Positions 54,374 to 64,000 of a DNA stretch of 64,000 nucleotides are shown here, piece after piece. The number at the start of each line of letters is the position of its first letter. Position 1 is the stretch's first letter. The notes beneath the pieces were generated by a model. The model ran no database searches. It saw nothing but the letters and a program-made list of their open reading frames with translations, and was not told the origin of the DNA. The position numbers and the translations under genes were made by a program. The DNA comes from Atrina japonica (Eukaryota; Mollusca; Bivalvia; Pterioida; Pinnidae): positions 124,001 to 188,000 of the forward strand of contig BROG01000630.1 in NCBI GenBank assembly GCA_030159075.1, written 5' to 3'.

Positions 54374-57300
54374 TGAAAATCCCTGGCTAGCTAGTAAAAC
54401 TACTGGTTCTCATGAAGAGTGATTTTCTTATTGTTGTAGAGCACTGCATGTCAAAGTGACTGTCTGCATGATCAGGATTCCATCAAGGCTGTGTAATAAT
54501 TGTGGTTTATCGATTAACCTTATAAATTTTTTCGGACTGACAATATTCGGTTCGGACCTGTGTGGGAGCCAAAAGAATTTGGCGTAGACTGACAGAATTA
54601 AACAGCTTTAATAAGGTTGAGGAAACATGTGGGTATCAGAATTTAAACCATAATTTTATTGTTGATTCAGCACACACAGCATGGAAGACATGTCAATTCT
54701 GTGGCCATGACAGAAAACGAATAACTACATCAGGGTATCTATTTTGACTTGAGGTCCCGGTTTTGACCCCGGAAATTTCACTACAACCTGATTTGTTATT
54801 TACTTTCGAGTTTTTTTCCACTTTAGATTATGCTCTGTTTCTGATAATAAACTATATATATTGGAGTATATGTACATGTATAATCAGAAACAGGACATAA
54901 TATAAACTGGGAAAAAAACCCTCAAAATTAAATAAAATTACATCATTGATAGTGTTGAGTAATATTGCAAATACATGCAATAATAAATTAACAGAATGAA
55001 CAAAGAGAATACAAATTCCTGTCCTCAAGTACCTGTGGTATAAACTATCAAGCCTACTGTTTTACTATCATTATTATTTATTATTATTTATTATTATATA
55101 TATCGCTGCTGGAATTATGCCCATATTTTAAAAGTTACTGTTTGCCAGTTTTCTTGCGGAAGGTCGGTGGTCTTACTGTATTGGTAAATCCCAGGTTTTA
55201 AAAAAATAATAATAACTTAAAATCTCAGAAATGTCCCATGACTAACATGGAGTATGCACAAATAAAGAAGAAAATCAAGTCAACATTAAATTTAGAAATA
55301 GATCTACTCATTTTAAAAGTGTACTTTACAGATGGTAACACATATTGTAACCTTGTATATATATTTCATTATCATCCGAAACCAAAGCTTGACTGTATAA
55401 TAGTTGTTCTACAGGCTTTATTCTCAAAACTTTATCTCTGATGTAATTAATCCATGATTCTGTTCCTAACCCCTAGTTGCTGTGATGGTGATCAATATGT
55501 TGTAGTTGACTATAATTAGTTCTATTGTTTATTTACTTTCATTTACATGATTCAGGACTACCTCTGTTACATAGCTCTATGTAAACAAGACAACTTGTAC
55601 CTAAAGACGTGATTAAACTCAAACTTAGATGTAAATCAGGATATAATATAAGTTCAAATAAATCAATATTTAATCTCTTTAGAATATAACACATGCACAA
55701 AAAAATACTGAAATACCTGATTTAACTTACTTTCAATCAAACTCAAATAAACATCAGGGTATGATTTGTCTAGATGTTTCATACCCAAAATCCACAGGGT
55801 ACGATTCGTCTTTCATTGGTACGAAATGTCTTGATACCCATAGGCCATATAAATACCGAAATTACCAAGTAAGTTGCCAAAATTACCAGAAATATTACCA
55901 AAATTAGCACTTAAGGTACATGTAAGACTTCCTTTTGCACCCTCCACTCAAATATTTCCAAAAACCTAAAATAAATACTTACATGTAAATGTCCTATATT
56001 TAATTTCTGGATATATTTCGTTGATGTCATATGAGAACTTTTCCTCTTTTTCCTCTGCATTTTATAATGTTTTGGGTAATATTTGAGTAGGAGGTGTAAA
56101 AGGAAGTCTTTCCACACTAAAGTGATAGACAATGAAGTCATTTATTAGATAAAGAATTATTTATTTTATAATATTTTACTTTTAATTTCATTATTCTGAA
56201 GTAAAAGAGCCATTTAATTGCTATTCATGGATTAGTGATGAACAAATCTGAATCTCGTTTTATTTATTGAATTTCAAAGATTTACATAAAACAAGAAACT
56301 TAAAAAAAATATGCACAAATAATTAAATCCAGTAGCTTAATTCAAATTAAATGGCTTTCCAATTTAAAAAATAACTCTTCATAATCTCTTTGCAAACTTG
56401 TCAAATGAGAAAGCCAACTAATATCACTAATGAGATTCAATTATCCTGACTATTTTATGTACTTTATAATAATTATATTAAAAGTGAAATGTAATAAAAT
56501 AAATCATTTTTTCTGATAAATAACATGTATCATTTTAGTGGTAAGTTTGGTAACATTCTGGTAATCTTGGCAATTATTTGGTAATATCAGTAAATAGCAG
56601 TAATTTTTGGTATTTACAAATTACATGCACCACTTAAACTTTGCAAAGTGATACATATGCATGTACAGACATAAATAATTAACAAGATCTACTGTGATGA
56701 TGTTTTATTTTTGCAGGAATCTAAAGTTATAGGACCACAGTTATCATGAAAAAATCTTTCATGGTCTTTCTCTTTAACATCAAGAAAGAGATCATTGGCA
56801 TATCAACTGTTACTGGGTATGTGTAACTTATGAATTCGAGTAAGTCCTGAAATAAAATTTTAGTTGTTTGATGTTGCCAACCTACCCACCCAAAATTCTG
56901 CAGCCTAAAATGTTTTTTATAACATTTTTTGTATCCAGATTTTCTTTTAGGTCCAATTTCATCAACCATAAAATATTGTTTACACACACGAATCACAAAC
57001 TTGAAGCTCCTTCCGAGAGCAGGTGAGGTAATGATGTCTATACGTTAATACACATATCAGTCTCTCTTCACATTAACTGTATAAGCCTGAATTTAGAATT
57101 TGATTTAAAAGTGTATACATAGAATGAGGCAGTTATTAAAGCATACTTTTCTTGCTTTTCTTTTCTTTCTTCCCTTGAATAATTTACCTACCTACCTACC
57201 CACACCTGGAAGGCATGAACAGGTAACATCAAACAAACAATTTTTTAACAGTGGCCTAATATCAGCATCAAGCCATTCAGCCGAGTAATTTCAGCACTTG

Positions 57301-57584
57301 TACAAGTAACTTAATTCGGCACCTTACTTTTAGGCATCAGCTATTTCTGGCACATGAACAGGTAAAATTAATAGCTAATATTAATGAAGATAGCCCAATT
57401 AATACAACTTGTATATCATGTTGAATATAAATTCATAAAAATGAAGTTTTAACGTGTGTTTTAGGAAGTGCGGAAAACACTTGCTTACTGGTGTCGAAAT
57501 TACTAGGTGCTGAAATTACCTGATACCTCACTTATGCTGCATATAAATAATCTAAAAATGATATAAAAAAACTAATTTGATATG

Positions 57585-57685
57585 TCATTCTGACGGTTTT
57601 AGGTGCAGTTAATATCATTGAATTAACTGTCATTCTGACGGTTTTAGATGCAGTTAATATCGTTGAATTAACTGTCATTCTGCAG
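57585..57685. repeat. 45-bp tandem repeat, 2.2 copies
   Basis: tcattctgacggttttaggt and its following bases start at 57585 and again at 57630, and begin a third time at 57675 (tcattctgcag). Confidence 0.85.
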
Positions 57686-57856
57686 CTGGAAATTCTTTTT
57701 ACCAAAAAATGTTTGAACAATGGACAATCTGTAAAGTTTATCTAAGAAAATGTTTAGTATAACAATGAACCCTAATTATCTGTCTAATGTCTTCCAGGAA
57801 CTTTCATTGTATGTAAAAGGAAATGATGGAAGACGGGTAATACATACAAAATCAAG

Positions 57857-58050
57857 ATGGCGTGGAACACAACTGCCGATAGCTATGAAGACAGTATAAC
57901 GGGCCTGTTCTCACATCTGTGTGACTTGCATTGCAAAGTACAGGACAGGGCATTTCTGACACAGCCGCTTATATCTAGGTCAAAGCTACAGAAATTGTGT
58001 AAAAGAACGTTGTATGACACACTGTTTGGATATCTTATTGGCGGGTTAAG
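57857..58050 (+). CDS. TUBGCP6: Gamma-tubulin complex component 6-like, exon 1
   Basis: ATG 57857 opens MAWNTTADSYEDSITGLFSH. The segment SITGLFSHLC... KLQKLCKRTLYDTLFGYL aligns by eye with the start of vertebrate GCP6 (SIT-LF--LC and a K-LKK--Y--LF pattern). The exon ends at 58050 in TTAAG before gttaga, leaving two bases of a codon, which the acceptor at 58970 completes. GCP6 is a core subunit of the gamma-tubulin ring complex that nucleates microtubules. Reading past the donor gives DKCDDFGFPIRNF, which is not GCP6 but resembles the Penelope-like remnant at 2040. Identity rests on this and the following exons; another coiled, low-complexity protein is possible but less likely. Confidence 0.7.
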
Positions 58051-58969
58051 GTTAGACAAATGTGATGATTTTGGCTTTCCAATCAGAAACTTCAATAAGA
58101 AAATGTAATACAGTGGAACTTGTCTTGAGAGACCATATTGTCTGCAGTCATAATGGTGGTCGCTCAATACAGGTTGTTGCTCAAGAGAGTTCATAACAAA
58201 AGCATTATTGGATAGAAGGATTTTTGGAATATGATCTCTTAAGACAGGTGTTCTATCAAGAAAGTGGTCTCTCAAGACAGGTTCTATATCACCTGTCTTT
58301 ATCACATGTCTTTATCACCTCTCTATCACCTGTGTTTATCACCTCTATAGTACCTATCTTTATCACCTGTCCCTATCACATCTTTATTACCTGTCTTTAT
58401 CACCTATCTTTATCACCTGTCTTTTTCACCTCTCTATAACACCTGTCTTTATGTCTCTCAAATGATCTTATATAATGTTACAGTTTGTTTTTCATTTAAA
58501 TGATGTTTTAAACCACACTTAAAAAAATTTTCAACCATATGGTGGCAGTCAGTTCTTAAGAAGAGACCAATGGTTTTCTGCAAGTACATAAGTACATGTA
58601 AACTGGCAAGATTTCTCACAAAGTCAGCTTAGAAGTTAGAATGCAATGAGGGTCAAACTTGAGTACTAAAGTGAGAAGTGAGAGACTTCATGGTCTTACG
58701 GGCCAAAGCATGATTACTATTATGCTCCTACTGTATCCATTAAAAAAGGAAAAAATAAGATGGATTGACTCCTTGGATGAAATAAGTCAATAAAAATAAC
58801 CAATCAAATTCTCTTTAAGAAATGATTGTAAATAAGACAAATTTTGTTTACACTGGCAACATGAAGAATGTAGAGGAGTGTACATGTATATCAGCTGTTA
58901 ACTAAAGTCTAAGCTACTGATTTAATTTTTATCAATATACATGTAATCTATTCCATTGCCATGTTGTAG
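58051..58969 (+). other. TUBGCP6-like intron 1
   Basis: Contains the Penelope-like scrap at its start, a stretch related to the foldback family of 22312-22989 (58128-58290), and a run of about fourteen short units of the type ctttatcacctgt (about 58288-58450). No coding sequence; the 71-codon frame at 58224-58439 is a repeat artefact. Confidence 0.75.
58288..58450. repeat. Degenerate ctttatcacctgt repeat
   Basis: About a dozen 12-14 base units of the pattern tatcacctgtcttta, imperfect. Confidence 0.85.
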
Positions 58970-59112
58970 AAATGAAGAAATGATGCAATTGTTTTCCTCC
59001 CGGAGCCCCTCGCTGTGGATGTTGGAATACATATACAAACTTCGAAGTACGAGACACTTCGATAAGGCAAATCGTCTTGAAGAGCTATTTACAGAACAAT
59101 GCAAACATTCAG
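58970..59112 (+). CDS. TUBGCP6: TUBGCP6-like exon 2
   Basis: Acceptor atgttgtag, donor cag/gtacat. Encodes NEEMMQLFSSRSPSLWMLEY and FDKANRLEELFTEQCKHS. KANRLEEL matches KADRLEEL of vertebrate GCP6 at the equivalent place. Phases fit on both sides (one base carried to exon 3). Confidence 0.7.
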
Positions 59113-59340
59113 GTACATATTGATTTTTGTTATCATATACAGTGGACTGCCTATAAAGGCCACTCAAGGTAATAGGCAAACGTAGCCGTTATAGACAGGT
59201 GTCCTTTATAAAGAAGTTTATTTATTATATAAAAGTTAACAAAGGTTATGTTTGAATAGCCTTTATAGGCAGGTGTCTTTTATACAGCGATGGCCTTTAG
59301 TGCAAGTTTGTGTAGTGAAACCAGTACATGTAAAGAATTA

Positions 59341-60261
59341 GGGCTATTCCAAAAAAAGTGTCTCCTGGGGGCAGAACGCCCATGAAATTTAGGGGTACCA
59401 CCAATGAATTTTTAATTAAAAAGTACCCCCCACCAACAAATTTAAGTTGAAATTAAGTCATTTTTCCATATATCATAATAGATAAGATTTACTCCTGTAT
59501 AGTTTTAGCCTTTTATTGCAATACAGTGGTCAAGACAATGCATGTTAGTGGTGTAACAATACATCGATACAACAAAATATTGCAATTTTATTTCTGACAA
59601 TAAGATATCCTTATTACCTTTTGTTTTTTCGATGCCATTTTCTGATTTTGGTTTCACTTTCACTTTGAAGACTACCAACACACAGATGGTCAAAAAAGTA
59701 AAACCAAACAACAATTGCAGCATACATTGGCACAGTTAACTTTATACTTTTTCCTGAATATCAAATTTATATTGCAATGTACCAAAGAATTTATCTGTAA
59801 ACTTTTCCAGGCCACTTCTGGCCATGAACATGACAACGTCAACCTTCATCCAGGAGGGTGCCATTTTTACAAATCAAATCTGTACAAAACGAATATCTAT
59901 TTTAATGAACTAAATTCAATAAAACATATGGTTTATCGCTTTATAATCTTTAAGATGCCAGTGTTTAATTGATAAAACTATTTTATATAAAAATATAAGT
60001 GTAAAATAACGTAATAATAGGGATAGAATAAAGTGTGTTTTGTGATTTTCACACAAAGCGATCTGTAAAATGTAATTACCGACCGGAAAATATGAAAGAG
60101 AAATGTTCATTTCAAAATCAGTATTAACATCACCCCCATTGAATTTTTTTCTATATTCATACCCCAACCAACACATTTTTAAATGCAATTTTACCATCCA
60201 TCAGTACATTTTTTATCAATGGCGTTCTGCCCCTTGGAGACACTTTTTTCTGGAATAGCCC
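59341..60261. mobile_element. Foldback/MITE element, about 920 bp, in TUBGCP6-like intron 2
   Basis: Left arm gggctattccaaaaaaagtg, then tctcctgggggcagaacgcc, pairs with the right arm ending at 60261 (ggcgttctgccccttggaga, then cacttttttctggaatagcc and c). About 45 bases of imperfect terminal inverted repeat. No target duplication is clear (atta and atgg flank it). The interior has a 72-codon minus-strand frame (59723-59505) with a hydrophobic start, but it matches nothing I know and is probably chance. Confidence 0.8.
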
Positions 60262-60465
60262 ATGGTATATTGATTGGAATTTCTCATGTTTTGGGGTTCT
60301 GTTTGGGTTGTTGGTTTAGATTGCAGGTCTCAATTTGTAAGTTTAGTAAATTGTGATTATTTTTCTCATGAGATACTTAGAACAATTTTCCACTGCTCTT
60401 GATTATAGGGGTTATAAAAATAATAAATTTGTTATCTAACAACCTATTTCTTCTGTTTGATACAG

Positions 60466-60581
60466 ATGATATGAAGTCTATTTTGAAGTTCCTGATTCTA
60501 ATGGCCGACACTGCTCCCCCACAGGAGAGTTGCACCTTGGGTCATCAGGAGCAAATGTTGCCAAATTCCCGATTTACGAAG
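60466..60581 (+). CDS. TUBGCP6: TUBGCP6-like exon 3
   Basis: Acceptor tgatacag, donor aag/gtaatg. Encodes DDMKSILKFLILMADTAPPQ and ends in-phase at Lys. The SILKFLILMADTAPPQ stretch parallels a conserved leucine-rich segment ending GSGPPQ in vertebrate GCP6. Confidence 0.7.
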
Positions 60582-61355
60582 GTAATGTTATGTATCTTCT
60601 CTCTGTTAGTTTACAGATTGTCATACAACCACCATTGGTATTCCAAAAATTTCGCTTACTGACAGAACTGTATGCCTGGAAAGTTTTGGCCCCAGGCCTG
60701 GTTATTTTCGCCCTTTTATGATCAAAAGCATATTCACCTCATGGTATATTCGTTGAAACACATAAGTCTCATGGATGGCATGTATGTCCCTGCTACAGTT
60801 ATTTAGCTTTCACTTTCATTTTATATTCACTTTCTTATTTAAGGATGAAGGCGGTGAAAATTAAACGGAAGTGAAAATTTCAAATTGTGCATTGATGTTT
60901 ACAAGATTGTCTTGCATAAATATGACAATTAAAAAGGTGAAAATAGTATGAAATAACATAATAAGAACTGTTATGACTTTCTGTTTTATTCATTTACATG
61001 TAATTATATGCGTAAATGAAACTTGAGGGAGCTAATTATAAAATGCTCACCACATCAATTTCATTACAGTGACAAATACAATATAACGTCAATCCTATGT
61101 GGGAACAAACATGGTCGTTGTAAAGAGGGTTCACTGTATTTGAGTATAAATTTGACTTGACAGGCCTGATCATACCTTCTGTTACCAGAAAACAAATTGT
61201 CCCATGTTGCAGTTCAAAGGATATCATGCATGCAGCCCTAAAATTTTCATGTTTATTCTTATTTAATGTTTATTTTTTACCCAGGGAATTAGTCAAAATA
61301 ATTTAATATGGTCAGTTTTATGTGTAGAAGTTCATGCTTTATCTCATTGTTTCAG

Positions 61356-61447
61356 GACACAAAAGGGATTTTACCAATGGGACCTTTAAACTATGGCGAT
61401 ACCCAGATGCACAGTCCAGATTTTCAATTTTACATGCATTATCCACC
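61356..61447 (+). CDS. TUBGCP6: TUBGCP6-like exon 4
   Basis: Acceptor tgtttcag, donor cacc/gtaagt. Encodes DTKGILPMGPLNYGDTQMHS and PDFQFYMHYPP. Phase joins correctly to exons 3 and 5. Confidence 0.7.
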
Positions 61448-62304
61448 GTAAGTAGAAATGAAACTCTGTATACATATAAACAGCAATTGATGGTTTAGTG
61501 TTCTGGGCATCGTTTCATAAAAGGTTGTAAATTGGAAAAACATTCATAAACCCAATACTATGATTACCGACTGTTTCATAAACGTTTCCGATTACCGATT
61601 TACAACAAAATTTAGTTGGTAATTTCCGACTGGGTCTAGGCAGTCGTAAATCTTAAATCCTTCTTGTTTTCATCAAGATCACGTAAAATGTTTTGAGAAA
61701 TTGTTTGAAATGACAAATTTCTTTGTTTGATGAGTTAGAAAGAAATAAGACTGATAGGAGACCCAGCATCTTCCAATACAGACATACCACTTACCTCCCT
61801 TTGATCGTATAAAATAAGGGACTGTATAATGGATCACACACATAATGTTCCAGAATTATATATTTCAAGTTAAGTACTGATCTTGCCTTTTCACCTACAA
61901 TAACAGACATCATAATTGACTCTCCTATAATTCATTCCACCTTTTTTATTCATTTAATGATAATGAAAAATATTTGTAACCTTTATATTCAGCAAAATAA
62001 ATAATCGGCAGTGGTAAGAAATTCTGACTTGTGTAATGAACGGTCGTAAACATTGTTGGTGAATGGTCATAAAACTAATCTGTAATAGTGAAGTTTCAGC
62101 CTTTTATGAAATGATGCCCAGATTTCACCAATATTTATAGTGCATTAATTTTAACACCCCAGAGAATGAAGATCCACCCATATTATTTTGATCATGATTT
62201 TTTCTGCTTACAACAGATTTGTTCCCATCATATATAAATAACTTCAGTTTCTTTCTTAAAATTTGAAGCAAATTAGGTATTTTGCTGGAAATCAGTATAA
62301 TTGA

Positions 62305-62640
62305 AAACTGATCTCTCGTCACTCCTGTTTTCTGATATATCGTGTAGAGGATCTAATGAAGCTCACAGTGGGGTACATGCAAGTAACCTGGTAGGTGTGT
62401 CATTTTCAACCAATAAAAATGCAGCTTACACGATCTTTTGAGTTTATCAAATGGTAATGGGATGTGAACATTATAAATAACACTGAACACACAAAAGCCG
62501 GAAGAAGAGAATTCCTTTTACAACTGTGGATAGGATCAAATGAGAAAAGATGCTCCATATGAATTCTGCAGCCTGGCAATTTTTACCATTGGATAAAAAG
62601 ACAAAAAGTTGTACTTTCATTGGATGAGCAGAACACATTT
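62305..62640. mobile_element. Copy of the GOSR2-intron MITE family
   Basis: actgatctctcgtcactcct, then ttctgatatatcgtgtagag and gatctaatgaagctcacagt parallel the left arm of the element at 19222-19665; tcattttcaaccaataaaaa also corresponds. The right arm is not preserved in matching order, so this is a partial copy. Confidence 0.65.
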
Positions 62641-63167
62641 TAAGTAGATTTACTTTATATCAATAACATCTTGGATGACTTCAGTGATGGCATAAAGGAG
62701 TATTTTTATCCCTGATCAGTTTCGTCGGGGAAGGAAACAGTGATTCGGTGTTCGGTATTAGGAGTATAACAAGAAATTTGTATGAGTTGGTATATTTGTG
62801 GTTTGAAAATTGATATAGTAAAATCCATATAACCTGCAGGATGGAGTCCCATGAACCCTTTCTTGACCTGGACAAGTTTAAATTTTACGTAACAAAGCAT
62901 AACAACATTAAAATCACACTGGTAAGAGTAATTTTTTCTACTCGTCATCAAGTATCCAGTGAGGAATAAAACGTTTTTCCTGTGAAGCTTGTCAGAACCA
63001 AAAATAAGTAGAAACATCTGTATGATAATCAAATTGTTACTCCGCCCGGCCAAGTTATGTGAATTGGACAATAAATCTTATCAAAATTTTCCTAATTTCC
63101 TTGTAAAGATCAGTAAAATTGAGCTGATTATGTCAGAAGGTTAATTTTTGTCTCTTTATTTGAACAG

Positions 63168-63213
63168 GGAAATATTTCAGAGTGAGCCACTTCAAAAACT
63201 TGATTGTTTAAAG
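63168..63213 (+). CDS. TUBGCP6: TUBGCP6-like exon 5 (46 bp)
   Basis: A small exon, acceptor ttgaacag, donor aag/gtaagt. Adds EIFQSEPLQKLDCLK. Too short for standard ORF detection but frame and splice sites agree exactly with its neighbours. Confidence 0.65.
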
Positions 63214-63856
63214 GTAAGTTAGAATTTTTAGTGTTGTTTTATGCCATACTCAACAATTCTTTTGTCACATGGTGGTGGCAAAATTAAATGGTGGAGGAGA
63301 GAACCAGGTAACAGTGTACCCGGGAAGTAACCACCAGCCTTCCACAAGTAAAGTGGTAAATTTTCTCACAAAATCACCTTAGGTTCCAATGGGACTTGAA
63401 CTCACCTTGACTAGAGCTGTTAGACTTCATGGTTTAAAGTGTGAATCTCTAGTAACTCGGCCACAGAGGCCCTGTTTAAAGATAAGTCTGTGTGATAATA
63501 TAGAATTGGAAGGTGAACTCTTACACTTTTTTTCCTTTGTATATCAATTTGGCTCAGGTGAACTTTTATTCCGTCAATTTGACACATTAATTCCAGCTAC
63601 CTTTCACTTTTGTTTACATTTCATCCTGTCCCCATTTTGAATTCATAAGAAAATGGGATACACTCGTTGATTGACTGATAGTAAAGCATCAAAGGATGTG
63701 ACATTCCATAAAAGGAAAGTCATACATGATTCAGATTGTCAGCTAATCGGTTATCTGAAGCGTAATATGGTTTCCCTTAAATGGAATACAATGTTCTTTG
63801 ACCCATTTTTAGTTGAATTGTGAATCATAAATTTATATTATCTTATTTTGTCACAG

Positions 63857-63913
63857 ATTTGCCAGTTGACCCCTGGGGAGAACTTAGCAGGAAATGGACT
63901 ATTCAATGTCAAG
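63857..63913 (+). CDS. TUBGCP6: TUBGCP6-like exon 6 (57 bp); gene continues beyond window
   Basis: Acceptor tgtcacag, donor aag/gtaaat. Encodes ICQLTPGENLAGNGLFNVK; the APGTGLP-VGLF pattern occurs at the matching place in vertebrate GCP6. The remaining exons, including both GRIP domains, must lie to the right. Confidence 0.65.
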
Positions 63914-64000
63914 GTAAATATTGTTTGTCAATGCAGAAAGTTGACCATTAAAGCCATAAGAATAAAAATATCCACTTGTCTCTAGTATTTGGTCAGTGGT

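Larger units (their letters stand above)
52841..57856. other. Gene-free stretch upstream of TUBGCP6-like gene
   Basis: No supported gene in about 5 kb. gacgaatcgtacccaatgaa and agatgaatcgtaccctgtga near 53238-53280 reappear inverted at 55795-55835 (ccacagggtacgattcgtct, then ttcattggtac), so a dispersed or foldback repeat spans or flanks the region. The plus frame at 54562-54747 contains CQFCGHDRKRIT but no family is evident and no splice support was found. Near 56040-56110 and 56560 gtaatattt-like words repeat. The minus frame at 56727-56996 is unrecognised. Confidence 0.45.

Noticed and set aside
54562..54747. Small ORF with a CxxC pair, possible exon
   Set aside because: One CxxC and a possible donor (agg/gtatct) are not enough; no partner exon or family was recognised.
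59505..59723. Minus-strand ORF with a hydrophobic start inside the foldback element
   Set aside because: No family, and the hydrophobic stretch can arise from A/T-rich composition.

Overview
The window looks like chromosomal DNA of a marine invertebrate, most likely a bivalve mollusc. It is AT-rich, has many tacatgta-type words, has intron-split host genes, and carries transposable-element types common in molluscs (Penelope-like, LINE, Ty3/gypsy, Polinton/Maverick, foldback MITEs). No prokaryotic operons, CRISPR arrays or tRNA/rRNA genes were found.

Three host genes are supported. (1) A minus-strand exon at 4564-5209 encodes an RRM-like N-terminus and the start of a Schlafen AlbA_2 domain. 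(2) A complete two-exon gene for the Golgi Qb-SNARE membrin/GOSR2 lies at 18216-22074 and gives 212 aa. (3) Six phase-compatible plus-strand exons from 57857 to 63913 best match the N-terminus of gamma-tubulin complex component 6; that gene runs off the right edge.

Most of the rest is mobile DNA. 1450-2575 is a Penelope-like reverse transcriptase remnant, and its tail is repeated in antisense at about 45975-46150. 9290-17490 is a full-length Ty3/gypsy element with 236-bp LTRs (2 differences), a tRNA-Leu-type primer site and a polypurine tract. It has a gag with a helix-hairpin-helix N-terminus, a pol, and a third ORF in the env position that joins C2H2 zinc fingers to an SGNH/GDSL-hydrolase-like domain. 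25030-25815 is a LINE 3' fragment, followed by an array of TGATATCA-like palindromes.

A LINE at 42690-28440 (minus strand) is split by a 12.6-kb Polinton (Polinton-A, 29172-41771) bounded by a GATGAA 6-bp duplication and long terminal inverted repeats. Polinton-A carries, on the minus strand, a packaging ATPase, a basic SPKK-repeat protein, a small NQQGG-motif protein, an unassigned conserved protein, a chromodomain integrase, a minor-capsid-like protein, an F54H12.2-type major capsid protein, an adenain-like protease and two unassigned ORFs. On the plus strand it has a small gene with a TATA box whose 3' end is a textbook replication-dependent histone mRNA stem-loop. No DNA polymerase is visible in it. 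About 3 kb away a second, decayed Polinton (Polinton-B, 44868 to about 52840) holds protein-primed PolB, a different type of major capsid protein, a penton-like protein, an intact 347-aa ORF, and an ATPase head joined to an integrase tail.

Many transposon ORFs are broken by one-base changes in homopolymer runs. Because the LTR pair is almost identical, some of these breaks may be assembly errors rather than decay.
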